From NCBI RefSeq assembly GCF_005049235.1, contig NZ_SUMD01000017.1, positions 1 through 64,000 on the forward strand: DNA of 64,000 nucleotides. The letters are read 5' to 3'. Under the pieces are notes generated by a model that saw nothing but the letters and a program-made list of their open reading frames with translations, made no database searches and was not told the DNA's origin. Below, in pieces: positions 25,501 to 35,499 of this stretch (its first letter is position 1; every line of letters begins with the position of its first letter). The translations under genes and the position numbers were made by a program. Source of the stretch: Rhodococcus oryzae. GTDB lineage: Bacteria; Actinomycetota; Actinomycetes; Mycobacteriales; Mycobacteriaceae.

Positions 25501-25830
25501 CTGCAGTTCCCCTGCCAGCGCCCGTTCGACCACAAGTACGGCGTCGCCGAGGTCCCCGGATTCCGCATCCTCCCCGACCGCCCGCTCGCGGTCAGCTCCA
25601 CCGACACCTGGCAGAGCCACGAGAACGGCGGACCGCTCGGCTGGACCGAGATGCTCGCCGAGGCGTCCACGGTGCCGACCTACCTGGTCGACGACTGGGG
25701 CCGTGACTGGGGCGCGTTGGAGCGGTACACGCCGTACTTCCCGCAGGCTGAGGCCGCCGTCGTCGACACCGGCGAGGTGCGACGCTCCGGCTTCTGGAGC
25801 CCCGGCATGATGCGCGTATACGAGAAGTAG
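22522..25830 (+). CDS. emb: Arabinosyltransferase, Emb family (second copy)
   Basis: A 1102-residue GT53 enzyme with the same layout as its neighbour: an N-terminal membrane helix, a periplasmic domain to about residue 210, the catalytic Asp281-Asp282 in GANTADDGY, a multi-helix core, then a C-terminal carbohydrate-binding domain preceded by a Gly-rich linker (ATGAGAGTEGGTGAVG). Between 23404 and 23534 the DNA matches the first copy at 129 of 131 positions, far more than the flanks. The tandem pair probably works as a heterodimer, like EmbA-EmbB, or divides arabinogalactan and lipoarabinomannan synthesis. A long terminator follows. Confidence 0.95.
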   Translation: MPDVVTAPEPAISAPPPPVDFRAKYRTARLIAVVTGLLGALFAVATPFLPVTQTTSTLNWPQAGVTASVDAPLMAQVPIDLQATVPCALVRELPPEGGLLLATAPPQGTDAPLNAMFMRVTADTVDVLDRNVVVASAPRARVETGGCTAITFSSDINSTTATFEGLSIGGNPVTGTLTGDLRPQVVGVFTSLDGPAPAGLSLTANIDSRFTSSPTLIKSVAMVLAVLLTISSLVALARLDGTDGRGHRRFFPSHWWRFKPVDGAVVAILLLWHFIGANTADDGYLLTMARVSEHAGYMANYFRWFGVPEAPFGWYYEVLAAMAKISTASPWMRLPALLAGILCWLVISREVIPRLGRAVRHSSAAVWTGGLVFLAFWMAYNNGLRPEPIVALGALLTWCSVERAIATGRLLPAAVAILIAAFSLGAAPTGLMCVAALLAGARPMVRILVRRHREVGAWPLISPLLAAGTVVLVVVFADQTFAGVREATRVRSLIGPNMNWYEEFLRYYYLFVQTVDGSVARRFAFLVMVLCLFTTLFVLLRRKKIPGAAVGPSWRLLGVVFGTIFFMMFNPTKWTHHFGAYAGIAGSLAALTAVAVSASALRSRRNRTMFAAGLLLVLAFSFSGINGWWYVSSYGIPWFDKTVSLGGRQLNSALLALFVVAVLVVAWQYFREDFIGTEVKASSEKGRRIKKFAAVPLTLVAALMVLFEVLSLAKGAVSQYPAYSLARSNIDAVTGSPCGLADDVLTEADPNAGRLQPVIDPADPPVNPSNPLGGSNPTGFSPNGVPTDLSADYTEVKPGQSNTDGQTVGPNFATGAGAGTEGGTGAVGVNGSNVKLPYGLNPATTPVLGSYQTGVQEPASLTSSWYGLPARSEQSPLVVISAAGRIWSESNDGEVTYGQSLLLESGHREADGTITALGTYLPKDIGPAPSWRNLRVPIDELPAGTDVVRIVANDPNLTGDQWLAFTPPRVPQLQSLNDYIGTTQPVLLDWAVGLQFPCQRPFDHKYGVAEVPGFRILPDRPLAVSSTDTWQSHENGGPLGWTEMLAEASTVPTYLVDDWGRDWGALERYTPYFPQAEAAVVDTGEVRRSGFWSPGMMRVYEK

Positions 25831-25839
25831 TCGCCCGCC

Positions 25840-25881
25840 CGACGAAGACCGGCTCCCCACACGGGGAGCCGGTCTTCGTCG
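25840..25881 (+). terminator. 19-bp stem terminator after the emb genes
   Basis: CGACGAAGACCGGCTCCCC at 25840-25858 pairs perfectly with 25863-25881 around a four-base loop, nine bases after the stop. It lacks a T-run but is very stable. Confidence 0.85.
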
Positions 25882-25901
25882 CATCGGAGGGTCGGCGACC
25901 G

Positions 25902-25907
25902 CATACT
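25902..25907 (+). promoter_or_regulatory. Predicted -10 element of the dienelactone hydrolase gene
   Basis: CATACT is followed after six bases by the ATG at 25914 with no ribosome-binding site, consistent with a leaderless mRNA. Confidence 0.35.
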
Positions 25908-25913
25908 CGGTAC

Positions 25914-26768
25914 ATGCCGGACGACGACCTGAGCGATTTCGAGGCCGCACATTTCACCCACGACGGCACGACGCGCGCAATCTACCGCCGCGGCACCGGT
26001 CCGGCGGTGATCATCATGGCGGAGATCCCGGGCATCACCCCGAAGGTGCTCGAGTTCGCCCGCCGCGTCGCCGAGATCGGGTGCACGGCAGTGCTTCCGC
26101 ACCTGTTCGGGCGCCCCGGCCGGGATCCGAATCCGGGTGCCCACGGGAGGGTCGCGACGGCGGCCGACACGGTCACCACGATGGTCCCGGTCTGCGTCAG
26201 CCGCGAGTTCACGATGCTGGCGACCGGGCGGAGCTCGCCGGTGGTCACGTGGCTGCGGGCGCTGGCGGCCCACGAGCACGATCGATGCGGCGGACCAGGG
26301 GTCGGCGCGGTCGGCATGTGCTTCACCGGTGGCTACGCGCTCGCGATGGCCGTGGACGACGTCCTGATCGCCCCGGTCCTGTCGCAGCCCTCGCTGCCCC
26401 TCGCCGTCTCCGCGCGCCGACGGCGGACCATCGACATCTCGCCCGGCGACCTGGCCAGGGTGAAGCAGCGCTGCGCGAACGGGCTGACCGTCCTGGGACT
26501 GCGCTTCGACTCCGACCGGCTCTCACCCGCCGAACGCTTCGACTTCCTCCGCGAACAGCTCGGCGACGCCTTCGTGGCCGTCGAGATCGACGGCGGCGCC
26601 GCGAACCCGGAAGGGCTGCTGCCCCCACATTCGGTGCTGACCGAGCACCTCATCGACGAGCCCGGTCAGCCCACCCGCGCCGCGCTCGATCAGGTCCTCG
26701 ACCTGATGCGGACACGGTTGCTGACGCCGACCGCGGACCCCGACGCCGGACCTGTCGATCCGGCGTGA
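25914..26768 (+). CDS. Dienelactone hydrolase family protein
   Basis: A 284-residue alpha/beta hydrolase. The nucleophile elbow is GMCFTGG with Cys136 replacing serine, the hallmark of dienelactone hydrolases, and the catalytic His is in PPHSVLTEH near the C terminus. The N-terminal Glu of the relay is in MAEIPGITP. Family members open lactone rings in aromatic degradation or act as general esterases. There is no pathway gene nearby, so the substrate is open. It converges on accD4. Confidence 0.85.
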   Translation: MPDDDLSDFEAAHFTHDGTTRAIYRRGTGPAVIIMAEIPGITPKVLEFARRVAEIGCTAVLPHLFGRPGRDPNPGAHGRVATAADTVTTMVPVCVSREFTMLATGRSSPVVTWLRALAAHEHDRCGGPGVGAVGMCFTGGYALAMAVDDVLIAPVLSQPSLPLAVSARRRRTIDISPGDLARVKQRCANGLTVLGLRFDSDRLSPAERFDFLREQLGDAFVAVEIDGGAANPEGLLPPHSVLTEHLIDEPGQPTRAALDQVLDLMRTRLLTPTADPDAGPVDPA

Positions 26769-26796
26769 GCCCCGCGGGCGGCGCGATCGCCCTGCG

Positions 26797-28341
26797 CTAG
26801 AACGGGATCAGCGAGTGCTTGCGCGGGTTCTTCGGGAGCTCCTTGTCGCGGAGCAGGTTCAGCGCCTTACGGATCTCGAGGCGGGTGGCAGCAGGCTCGA
26901 TCACCGCATCGATGTAGCCACGCTCCGCCGCGACGTAGGGGGTCGCGACGTGCTCGTTGTAGTAGTTGATCAGCTGGCGGCGTACGGCGGGGGCGTTCTC
27001 GCCCGCCGCCTCGATCTGCTTGCGGCCGATCACCGCGACTGCGCTCTCCGCGCCCATCACGGCGATCCGGGCGGTCGGCCAGGCGAAGTTCACGTCGGCG
27101 CCGAGCTGCTTGGAACCCATCACCGCGTAACCGCCGCCGTAGGACTTGCGGACCACGACGGTCACCTTCGGCACGGTGGCCGAGACATAGGAGAACAGGA
27201 ACCGGCCGCCGCGCTTGATGACGCCGACCTTCTCCTGCTCGACGCCGGGCAGGAAGCCCGGGGTGTCCACGACCAACACCAGCGGGATGTCGTACGCGTC
27301 GCAGACCTGCACGAAGTGCGCGGCCTTGTCGGAGGCGGACGCGTCCAGCGCGCCGGAGAGCGACATCGGCTGGTTCGCGACCACGCCAACCGGGCGGCCG
27401 TCCACCCGCGCGAAGCCAGTGATGATGTTCTGCGCGCTCTGGCTGCGCACCTCGTGGAAATCGCCGTCGTCGAAGATCTTGAGCAGCACGTCGTGCATGT
27501 CATAGCCGGCGTTGTCGGCGTCCGGCATGAAGGTGTCGAGCGAGAGGTCGTCCTCGGTGATCTCCGGCTCCAGGCCGGGGTTCACGATCGGGGGCTTCTC
27601 GGTGCAGCTGGACGGCATGTAGCTCAGGTACTTGCGGGCCCACTCGAACGCGGCCTTCTCGTCGGCTGCGACGTGGTGCACGTTGCCGTACTCGGCCTGC
27701 TTGCGGGCGCCGCCCAGGTCCTCGAGGCTGACATCCTCACCGGTGACGGACTTGATGACGTCCGGACCCGTGACGAACATATACGACTCTTCGGTGGCGA
27801 TCACGACGTCGGTGTTGATCGGCGCGTAGACGGCTCCACCGGCGCACTTGCCGAGGATGATCGAGATCTGCGGGCACAGTCCGGACAGCGGCTCGTGACG
27901 GCGGCCCATCTCCGCGTACCAGGCCACCGACGCGACGGCGTCCTGAACGCGCGCGCCTGCGGACTCGTTGATCCCGATGACGGGACAGCCGATCTTGATC
28001 GCGAAGTCGAGGATCGCGGAGACCTTCCGGCCGAAGATCTCGCCTGCCGCGCCACCGAAGACGGTCTGGTCGTGCGAGAACACCGCGACCGGGCGGCCCT
28101 CGACAGTGCCGTGCCCGGTGACGACGCCGTCGCCGTACGGGTTGTTGGGATCGCCTGCCATCCGGGCGAGCTGGCCGACCTCGACGAAGCTGCCCGGATC
28201 GAGCAGCATGTCGATGCGCTCACGCGGAGTCGGTAGGCCCTTCTCCTTGCGCCTCGCGATGGCCCTCGGGTTCCCAGGCGCCTTCGACAGCTCGAGCTTC
28301 TCGCGAAGGTCCGCCAGCTTCTCGGCCGTAGTGGTGCTCAC
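26797..28341 (-). CDS. accD4: Acyl-CoA carboxylase beta subunit AccD4
   Basis: A 514-residue carboxyltransferase with crotonase folds in both halves: the acyl-CoA-binding [14 protein letters not shown] in the N half and [14 protein letters not shown] with [11 protein letters not shown] in the C half. With a biotinylated alpha subunit encoded elsewhere and AccD5/AccE5 it carboxylates long-chain acyl-CoA, giving the 2-carboxyacyl chain that Pks13 condenses with the meromycolyl chain. The GTG at 28341 directly follows the pks13 stop, so the genes are co-translated. The order accD4-pks13-fadD32 is the conserved mycolate-condensation operon. Confidence 0.95.
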   Translation of the reverse strand: MSTTTAEKLADLREKLELSKAPGNPRAIARRKEKGLPTPRERIDMLLDPGSFVEVGQLARMAGDPNNPYGDGVVTGHGTVEGRPVAVFSHDQTVFGGAAGEIFGRKVSAILDFAIKIGCPVIGINESAGARVQDAVASVAWYAEMGRRHEPLSGLCPQISIILGKCAGGAVYAPINTDVVIATEESYMFVTGPDVIKSVTGEDVSLEDLGGARKQAEYGNVHHVAADEKAAFEWARKYLSYMPSSCTEKPPIVNPGLEPEITEDDLSLDTFMPDADNAGYDMHDVLLKIFDDGDFHEVRSQSAQNIITGFARVDGRPVGVVANQPMSLSGALDASASDKAAHFVQVCDAYDIPLVLVVDTPGFLPGVEQEKVGVIKRGGRFLFSYVSATVPKVTVVVRKSYGGGYAVMGSKQLGADVNFAWPTARIAVMGAESAVAVIGRKQIEAAGENAPAVRRQLINYYNEHVATPYVAAERGYIDAVIEPAATRLEIRKALNLLRDKELPKNPRKHSLIPF

Positions 28342-31300
28342 TCAGTTGCTCCGATTCTCGGCCTCGATGTCGGCCAGCTTCTTGGTCAGGTCCGCCCCCA
28401 CCTTGGCAATGTACGGCTCGTCCACGATCTGGATGTGATCGCCACCGACATGGACGATCTCCAGGTTCTTCGCGCACTCGCCCCAGCCCCCGTCCGGCTG
28501 CCGGGTACTGAACGCGGGCTCGAGGGCCATCGCATCGTCGTGGTAGCGGTCGGCCAGGTACAGCACCACGTCGCCGTCGTACTGCTCGAGCTTCGCGGTC
28601 TGGATGGCGCGGTTGTCCAGCCAGGAGGTGCGCTGGTGCTCGAGGATGCCGCCGGGGATCTTGGTCCCGCTCATCTTCAGCAGGTCCATCAGGATCTGGA
28701 TCTGCGCTTCGTCGGACTCGGCCGCCGCCAACTTGTCGTACGGCAGCGGGGCGTCGACGTTGTAGGTCTTCTTCGCGAAGGCGGAGTACCGCTTCCAGCG
28801 GGCCTTGATCTCCTCCGGGGTGTCCTCGACCTTCTCGCCCGCCATCACGGTGTCGATCAGTCCGACGATCCGGACGTCGGCGCCCTCCTCGCGGAGCAGC
28901 TTGGCCACCGCGTACGCCAGCACGCCGCCCAGCGACCAGCCGTACAGCACGTACGGACCGTCGCCCTGGATCTCGCGGACCAGTGGCAGGTAGGCCTTGG
29001 CGCGCTCCTCGATCGGTCCCTCGGTGCGCTCGAGGCCGTACATCGCGGTGCCCTCGGGCAGCCGCTTGAGCAGCGGCTCGTAGGCCACCGTCGAGCCACC
29101 GGCCGGGTGGAACACGAACACCGGCACCGTGGTGGATCCCTCGGGACGGGGGCGCAGGGTGCGGACCAGCCCGTCGATGCGGACGCCGTCCTCGAGGTGC
29201 TCGCGCACCTTCTCCGCGAGCTGCTCGATGGTCTCCGAGTCGAGGATGTCGTCGAAGGTCACCTCGCCGCCCGCACGCTCGGTCAACCGGGCCGCCAGCT
29301 TCTCGGCGGTCTCGTCGTCGAGCACCGGCAGGGTGTTGAAGATGCCCTTCGCGGACTGGCCGGTGATGACCGCCCACGTCGCGAACGTCAGCCGCTCGGC
29401 GGCGTCACGCGGAGGCACATCGGTTCCGGTCGCCTCCGCCGTCGCCTGCTGGGCGTCGACCGTCGTCTCGGGTTCCGCTGCAGGCGCCGGGGCGGCCTGC
29501 TCGGCGGCGGCAGCGGCGACGATGGCCTCGGCCTCGGTGACGGGGCTGGTGTCCTCGTCGGCGAGCGCCTCCTCCTCCGCGGCGGCCGCGGTGGAGGCCT
29601 CCTTCTCGACGCGCTGCTTCTCGGCGAGCGCGGCCACCTCTTCACGGTTGTCGATCGCGTAGCGCAGGTACTTCTCCACCTCGCGCAGGCTCGCGTCGCG
29701 GACCGCCTGCAGCTGCAGCTGCGGGATGTCGAACTCGTACTCGACACGGTTCTTGATCCGCACCGCCATCAGCGAGTCCAGTCCCAGCTCGATCAGCGGG
29801 ATCTCGGCGGGCAGATCCTCGGGCGCATAGCCCATGGACTCGGCGACGATCAACGCCAGCCGCTCCTCCATCGACTGCGAGCTGCTCGGGTCCCAACGGT
29901 CACCGAAGGACTCGACGACCTCGGGCAGCTCCTCCATCGGGGAGCTGGAGCGCGATGGAGCTGCCGCGGCGACGACGAGCTCGGGCAGCGGTTCACCCGC
30001 GGTCACCACCGCGTCGAGCAGCAGCGCGAAGCCGTCGGCGGTCTTGGCGTGCACCTGCAGCGACGCGCCGCCCGGGTGCGGGTTCAGCGTCGTGGTCAGC
30101 GTGCCCGCGGCCGGGATCTCGCCGCGCGCGACGGCGGCGGTCAGCACCACATCCGCGAGCACCTGCGCGGCGGCCTCGGTCGCCAGCGCATTCAGGTCGG
30201 AGACCGCGGCGGCCTCGACCTCCCACACGTGCCTGCCGTCGGGCAGCGAGACGTGCGCACCGGGCACCCGGGCGTTGCCACCCGAGGAGATGCGGATGTC
30301 GAGCCAGTGCTCCTTGCGGAGGAACGCGGTCCGCGGCAGGTCCGCGTAGCCGCCGTCCGCGAACAGCGACGGCAGGTTCACCGGGTGGCCGTGGACGTAG
30401 AGCTGTGCGAGGGCACTGAGCACGCCCAGCTCCTCGTCCTCCTTGCGCTTGAGGGTCGGGATCAGCTGCGCGTCGTGCAGCCCCGCGTCGAACGCGGTGG
30501 CCGCGACCGACATCAGCGTCGCCGGGTTCGGGGCCAGCTCGACGAACGTGGTGTGCCCGGCGTCGACGGCGAGGCGGACCGCGTTGGTGAAGTACACGCT
30601 GTGCCGCAGGCCCTTGGTCCAGTACTCGACCGGATGGATCGGGTCGTGCCCGGCGCGGTAGAAGGTCTCCTTGTCGACCGAGGAGTACAGCCCGGCCTTC
30701 AGCTTGTGCGGCTCGATGCCGGCCAGCTCCGCGGCGAGCTCGCCCAGGATCGGGTCGACCTGCGAGGTGTGGCTGGCGCCCTTGGTCTGCAGGATCCGGC
30801 CGAGCTTCTCCTCGGCCTCGGCGCGGGCCACGATGGCCTCCACCTCGGGCTGCGGGCCACCGATGACGGTGTGGGTCGGCGCGGCGTACACGCAGACCTC
30901 GAGGTGCGGGAAGTCGCCGAGCACGGCCTCGATCTCGGCCGCGCTGTACTCCACGAGCGCCATCAACCGGATGTCGTCGCCGGACAGCGTCGATTCGGCC
31001 TCGCCCATCAGCCGGGAGCGGGCGGTGATGACCCGGACCGCGTCCTCGAGCGAGAGCCCGCCGGTGGCATACGCGGCGGCCGCCTCGCCCATCGAGTGAC
31101 CGACCGCGGCCTCCAGGTCGGCGCCGTGGTGGCGGAGCACCGCGGCCAGGCCGATCTGGATGGTGAAGATACCGACCTGCGCGGTCTCGACGTCGTAGTC
31201 CACCGAGTCGTCGAGGAACTTCTCGGCCATCTTGTAGCCGGCCTCGTACTCGATGAGCTCGTCGACCTCGTCGACCGTCTTCCGGAACACGGCGTTGTTC

Positions 31301-33402
31301 AGGTAGAGCTGCTTGGCCATCTTGCGGTGCTGCGAGCCGAAGCCCGAGAACACCCAGATCGGTCCGTTGGAGGCGGGTGCGTCCGCGGACAGCACGCCCT
31401 GGCCGGGCTTGCCCGCGGCGACCGCACGCAGGCCGGTGATGGCCTCGGCGCGGGTGCGTGCGAGCACCACCGCGCGGGACCGGCCGTGGTTGCGGCGGGC
31501 CAGCGTGCGGCCGACGTCCTCGAGCGGGGTCGTGCTGCCTGCCTCGGTCTCCAGCCAGTCGGCCAGGTCGGCGGCGGCGCGGCGGCGGCGCGAGGGCATC
31601 GAGGCGGAGACGGCGAGCAGCACCGGCATCGGCTCCGCGTCGGCCTCGGCCTGCTCGGCCTGCTCGGCGACCACGACCGGCTCGACGCCCATCGACTCGG
31701 CGGCGTCGGCGAGCACGCCCGCGGCCTCCGCCTCGACATCGAGCGACTCCGTGGCCTGTGAGTCCTTCTGGTCCTCATCCGGGCCGGAAGTGCTCACGGG
31801 CGCCGCAGGCGCCTCGTACTCGCGGACCACGACGTGCGCGTTGGTGCCGCCGAAGCCGAAGCCGGAGACGCCCGCGACGGCGCGGCCGGTGTACCGCGGC
31901 CAGTCGGTGGCCTCGGGGATCACCTGCAGGTGCGCCTTGTCGAAGTCGATGTACGGGTTCGGGCCCGCGTAGTTCAGCGACGGCGGGAGCTTGTCCTCGC
32001 GCATCGCGAGCACGACCTTGATCAGGCCCGCGGCGCCCGCGGCGGCCTCGAGGTGACCGAAGTTGGTCTTCGCGCTGCCGAGCAGCGCCGGCTTGCCGGC
32101 GTCGCGACCGCGGCCGACGACGCGTCCGAGCGCGTCCGCCTCGATCGGGTCGCCGAGGATGGTGCCGGTGCCGTGCGCCTCGATGTAGTCGACGCCGGAC
32201 GGGGCGATCCCCGCGTCGCGGTACGCCAGCCGCAGGACGGCGGCCTGCGCATCGGGGTTCGGCGCGACAATGCCGTTGGAACGGCCGTCCTGATTGACGG
32301 CCGAGCCGGCGATCACCGCGAGGATGTCGTCACCGTCGCGCTCGGCGTCCTCGAGCCGCTTGAGCACGACCAGGCCGCCGCCCTCGGCGCGCACGATGCC
32401 GTTCGCGTCGGAGGAGAAGGCCTTGATCTTGCCGTCCTCAGCGAACATTCCGATCTCGTTGAAACCGAGGGTCGCGGCGGGCGCGACGAGCATGTTGACG
32501 CCGCCGGCCAGGGCGAGGTCGGACTCACCGGACCGCAGCGAGCGCACCGCCTGGTGCACGGCCACCAGCGAGGACGAGCACGCGGTGTCCATCGCGATCG
32601 ACGGTCCGCGGAAGTCGAAGTAGTAGGACACCCGGTTCGCGACGATCGACGTCGAGGTCCCGGTCAGTGCGTAGGGGTGCGCGTGCACCGGGTCGCTGAC
32701 CGCGAGCAGCTGGTAGTCGTTGGCGGAGCTGCCGATGAACACACCGACCTGCTCGCCCTTGAGCTCGCTCGCCGGGATGCGTGCGTGCTCGAGCGCCTCC
32801 CAGGTGAGCTCCATGGCCAACCGCTGCTGCGGGTCGACATTCTTTACCTCGAGCGGCGACATTGCGAAAAACTCCGCGTCGAAGCCCTTGACGTCGTCGA
32901 GGTAGCCGCCCCTGGTGTTGGCCTTCGCGATCGCCTCAGCAATCTGCGAGTCCGCGGCGAACTCGTCCCAGCGACCCTCCGGCAGCTCGGTGACCGCGTC
33001 GCGGCCCTCGATCAGCAGCCGCCACATCTCGCCGGGGGTGTGACCGGTGCCGGGGAACCGGCTGGCCATGCCGACGATCGCGATGTCGTGCGACTGCGAG
33101 GTGTCCTTGATCGCGTAGAACGCCGCGTCCTCGGGCTCGTCGGGGACCTCCGGCTCGCCCTCGATGATCAGGGTCGCCAGCGCGGCGATCGTGGGGTGCT
33201 GATAGACGACCGTGGCGTTCAGCGTGATGCCGACGAGTTCCTCGATCTCCCCGCTCAGAGCGACGGCGTCCCGGGACGAGAGCCCGAATTCCTCCATCGG
33301 ACGGTCATCCGAGATCTGATCGACCGGTTGCCCGGTCGCCTCGGCAACCCAGTTGCGCAGCCATTCGCGCAGCTGCGCGACCGTCATCTCTGTCTCAGCC
33401 AT
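28342..33402 (-). CDS. pks13: Mycolate-condensing polyketide synthase Pks13
   Basis: About 1686 residues (tuberculosis protein 1733). It joins the meromycolyl chain to the carboxylated alpha chain, giving the alpha-alkyl beta-keto mycolate precursor. Domains in order: N-terminal carrier domain (Ser43 in GLSSRDAV); ketosynthase (Cys275 in TACSSS, His in EAHGTGT and NFGHLEA); acyltransferase (Ser770 in GHSMGEA); second carrier domain (Ser1210 in GLDSLMAV); Glu/Ala-rich linker; and a C-terminal thioesterase (Ser1490 in GWSLGG) that releases product to trehalose. All key residues are present. The ATG at 33402 is preferred to a GTG two codons earlier. It lies 36 bases after fadD32. Confidence 0.97.
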   Translation of the reverse strand: MAETEMTVAQLREWLRNWVAEATGQPVDQISDDRPMEEFGLSSRDAVALSGEIEELVGITLNATVVYQHPTIAALATLIIEGEPEVPDEPEDAAFYAIKDTSQSHDIAIVGMASRFPGTGHTPGEMWRLLIEGRDAVTELPEGRWDEFAADSQIAEAIAKANTRGGYLDDVKGFDAEFFAMSPLEVKNVDPQQRLAMELTWEALEHARIPASELKGEQVGVFIGSSANDYQLLAVSDPVHAHPYALTGTSTSIVANRVSYYFDFRGPSIAMDTACSSSLVAVHQAVRSLRSGESDLALAGGVNMLVAPAATLGFNEIGMFAEDGKIKAFSSDANGIVRAEGGGLVVLKRLEDAERDGDDILAVIAGSAVNQDGRSNGIVAPNPDAQAAVLRLAYRDAGIAPSGVDYIEAHGTGTILGDPIEADALGRVVGRGRDAGKPALLGSAKTNFGHLEAAAGAAGLIKVVLAMREDKLPPSLNYAGPNPYIDFDKAHLQVIPEATDWPRYTGRAVAGVSGFGFGGTNAHVVVREYEAPAAPVSTSGPDEDQKDSQATESLDVEAEAAGVLADAAESMGVEPVVVAEQAEQAEADAEPMPVLLAVSASMPSRRRRAAADLADWLETEAGSTTPLEDVGRTLARRNHGRSRAVVLARTRAEAITGLRAVAAGKPGQGVLSADAPASNGPIWVFSGFGSQHRKMAKQLYLNNAVFRKTVDEVDELIEYEAGYKMAEKFLDDSVDYDVETAQVGIFTIQIGLAAVLRHHGADLEAAVGHSMGEAAAAYATGGLSLEDAVRVITARSRLMGEAESTLSGDDIRLMALVEYSAAEIEAVLGDFPHLEVCVYAAPTHTVIGGPQPEVEAIVARAEAEEKLGRILQTKGASHTSQVDPILGELAAELAGIEPHKLKAGLYSSVDKETFYRAGHDPIHPVEYWTKGLRHSVYFTNAVRLAVDAGHTTFVELAPNPATLMSVAATAFDAGLHDAQLIPTLKRKEDEELGVLSALAQLYVHGHPVNLPSLFADGGYADLPRTAFLRKEHWLDIRISSGGNARVPGAHVSLPDGRHVWEVEAAAVSDLNALATEAAAQVLADVVLTAAVARGEIPAAGTLTTTLNPHPGGASLQVHAKTADGFALLLDAVVTAGEPLPELVVAAAAPSRSSSPMEELPEVVESFGDRWDPSSSQSMEERLALIVAESMGYAPEDLPAEIPLIELGLDSLMAVRIKNRVEYEFDIPQLQLQAVRDASLREVEKYLRYAIDNREEVAALAEKQRVEKEASTAAAAEEEALADEDTSPVTEAEAIVAAAAAEQAAPAPAAEPETTVDAQQATAEATGTDVPPRDAAERLTFATWAVITGQSAKGIFNTLPVLDDETAEKLAARLTERAGGEVTFDDILDSETIEQLAEKVREHLEDGVRIDGLVRTLRPRPEGSTTVPVFVFHPAGGSTVAYEPLLKRLPEGTAMYGLERTEGPIEERAKAYLPLVREIQGDGPYVLYGWSLGGVLAYAVAKLLREEGADVRIVGLIDTVMAGEKVEDTPEEIKARWKRYSAFAKKTYNVDAPLPYDKLAAAESDEAQIQILMDLLKMSGTKIPGGILEHQRTSWLDNRAIQTAKLEQYDGDVVLYLADRYHDDAMALEPAFSTRQPDGGWGECAKNLEIVHVGGDHIQIVDEPYIAKVGADLTKKLADIEAENRSN

Positions 33403-33438
33403 CAACACACCACGCTACCCGTCAAGAAGAAGGTTGTT

Positions 33439-35322
33439 TTACACGCTATCGGGGAACGCGGTCTGCGTGTAACCACCACGGAGCGTCCCCTCGATGTAAG
33501 CGGCCTTGCAGGCGCGCCGGGCGATCTTGCCGCTGGAGGTCCTCGGGATGGATCCGGCGGGCACCAGCAGCACGTCACGGGCGGTCACGCCGTGCCGGGT
33601 GGAGATCGCCGCGCGCACCGCGTCCGCGATCGGGGCCGGATCGGCCTTGCCCGCGCCCGGCGCGCGCTCGCCGACCAGCACGAGCTGCTCGGAGGCGTCG
33701 TCGGCGTCGAAGGTCAGCCCGGCGCCGGCCTCGAACACCTCCTTCGGGAGCTGGTTCGCGGGCACCGCGAACGCCGCGACGAAGCCAGGACGCAGCGCGG
33801 CGCTCGCCTCCTGCGCGGTGGCCTCGAGGTCCTGCGGGTAGTGGTTGCGACCGTCGACGATCACCAGGTCCTTGACGCGACCGGTGATGTACAGCTCGCC
33901 GTCGACGTAGACGCCGTAGTCGCCGGTGCGCATCCAGTTCGAGTCCTCGGGCGCGCCGTCCGCGTGGCTGCCCGTGGCGATCGTCGAGGACAGCCGGTTG
34001 TGGAAGGTCTGCTCGGTCTCCTCGGGGCGACCCCAGTAGCCCTGGCCCATGTTGTTGCCGTGCAGCCAGATCTCGCCGACGTTCTCGTCCTCGAGCTCGG
34101 CGCCGGTGTCGGCGTCCACGATCGCGGCCCACTGGCTGCGCGAGACGTAGCCGCAGGAGACCTGCGGGATGGCGCCCTCGGCGTCCTTGTCCACCTTGAC
34201 CATGCGGCCCTCGTTGAGCTGGGCGCGGTCGACGTAGATGACCCTGGCCTCGTCGCTGTGCTTGGTCGACGAAACGAACAGCGTCGCCTCGGCCATGCCG
34301 TAGGACGGCTTGATCGCGGTCTTCGGCAGGCCGTACGGCCCGAACGCGTCGTTGAACTTGCGCATCGACGAGGTGGTGACCGGCTCGCTGCCGTTGATCA
34401 GGCCGATGACATTGCTCAGGTCGAGGGTCTCGCCGTCCTTCGGCAGTCCGCGGGCCGCGGCGTGCTCGAAGGCGAAGTTCGGAGCCGCGGCGAAGGTGCC
34501 CGCGCCATCGGTGATCGCGGCCAACTCCTTGATCCAGCGGTACGGGCGCGCCACGAACGCGCGCGGCGACATGATGGTGATGTACTTGCCGCCCAGTGCA
34601 GGCAGGATCACCGTGAGCAGGCCCATGTCGTGGAACAGCGGCAGCCAGGTGACGCCGCGGGAATCGGTGGTCAGCTCGATCGCGTCCACCATCTGCAGCG
34701 CGTTGGTGCCGACCGCCCGGTGGGTGATCTCCACGCCCGCGGGCACCCGGGTCGAACCGGAGGTGTACTGCAGGTACGCGATGTCGTCGAGGCCGATCTC
34801 GGGGTATACCCAGGTCTCACCGACGGTGTCGGGGATCGCGTCCACCGCGATGATGCGGGGGCGCTCCGCCGCGGGCAGCGAACGGAAGAGCTGACGGACG
34901 CCCGCTGCCGAGGTCGACGCGGTGAGGATGGCCGACGGCTTGCAGTCGCCGAGGACCGCGTGCAGGCGGTCACCGTGGCCGGGCTCGTCCGGATCGAACA
35001 GCGGCACCGCGATGGTGCCCGCGTGCATCGCGGCGAAGAAGGAGATGACGTAGTCCAGACCCTGCGGCGCCAGGATCGCGACCCGCTGACCGGGCTCGGT
35101 CACCTGCTGCAGGCGGGCGGCGACGGCTCGGAGCCGGTTGCCGAACTGGGTCCAGGTGAGCTCGTGCACCTCACCTTCCCGCTCGCGCGAGTAGTCGATA
35201 TAGCGGTATGCCAGCTCGTCCGCGTTCTCGCGGGTGTGCTGTTCGACGTGATCGACGAGGGTGCTGCCGGGCATCAGCCTGATGTTGCCGGCGTCGTCGA
35301 CGTAGTCATCGAAGTTCTTCAT
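33439..35322 (-). CDS. fadD32: Long-chain fatty-acid-AMP ligase FadD32
   Basis: A 627-residue FAAL (tuberculosis FadD32 has 637). It activates meromycolic acid as the acyl-adenylate and loads it onto the N-terminal carrier domain of Pks13. The ATP-binding motif reads [18 protein letters not shown], the AMP-binding region is [11 protein letters not shown], and the hinge is [19 protein letters not shown]. The ATG at 35322 has a strong GGAGGAGAAGG ribosome-binding site, in contrast to the leaderless arabinan genes. The 177 bases upstream are comparatively AT-rich and contain the GTGACTAG element at 35409-35425, so an internal promoter is likely. Confidence 0.97.
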   Translation of the reverse strand: MKNFDDYVDDAGNIRLMPGSTLVDHVEQHTRENADELAYRYIDYSREREGEVHELTWTQFGNRLRAVAARLQQVTEPGQRVAILAPQGLDYVISFFAAMHAGTIAVPLFDPDEPGHGDRLHAVLGDCKPSAILTASTSAAGVRQLFRSLPAAERPRIIAVDAIPDTVGETWVYPEIGLDDIAYLQYTSGSTRVPAGVEITHRAVGTNALQMVDAIELTTDSRGVTWLPLFHDMGLLTVILPALGGKYITIMSPRAFVARPYRWIKELAAITDGAGTFAAAPNFAFEHAAARGLPKDGETLDLSNVIGLINGSEPVTTSSMRKFNDAFGPYGLPKTAIKPSYGMAEATLFVSSTKHSDEARVIYVDRAQLNEGRMVKVDKDAEGAIPQVSCGYVSRSQWAAIVDADTGAELEDENVGEIWLHGNNMGQGYWGRPEETEQTFHNRLSSTIATGSHADGAPEDSNWMRTGDYGVYVDGELYITGRVKDLVIVDGRNHYPQDLEATAQEASAALRPGFVAAFAVPANQLPKEVFEAGAGLTFDADDASEQLVLVGERAPGAGKADPAPIADAVRAAISTRHGVTARDVLLVPAGSIPRTSSGKIARRACKAAYIEGTLRGGYTQTAFPDSV

Positions 35323-35408
35323 ACCTTCTCCTCCAAGGCAAGCTCCCGGCGATCGCGACGAACACCGGTGAGCTTCGTCCCCTGCAGCCGCGTGGGATCG
35401 TGCAAATA

Positions 35409-35425
35409 GTGACTAGTGGTGGCAA
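35409..35425. promoter_or_regulatory. GTGACTAG element in the fadD32 promoter region
   Basis: The plus strand reads GTGACTAGTGGTGGCAA. Nearly the same word occurs twice in tandem at 57053-57088 upstream of the LGFP amidase gene. It lies 87 bases before the fadD32 start. A shared regulator of envelope genes is a possible reader. Confidence 0.45.
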
Positions 35426-35499
35426 TGCGTGCAGGTCTCAGATCGGTAACGACGCGCGCCCCATCCCAAACCAACAGCATGTTACAGACAGTGCCGTTC

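Noticed and set aside
22507-25950. A minus-strand open frame of over 1100 codons opposite the second emb gene
   Set aside because: Its composition is rich in Arg, Gly, Gln and His with no domain, and it mirrors the codon bias of emb.
28435-35409. Very long plus-strand open frames (for example 28435-31761 and 31834-35409) opposite pks13 and fadD32
   Set aside because: They are antisense to genes with unmistakable catalytic motifs. Their predicted products are Arg/Gly/Val-rich without any recognisable domain, as expected for shadow frames in 70% GC DNA.
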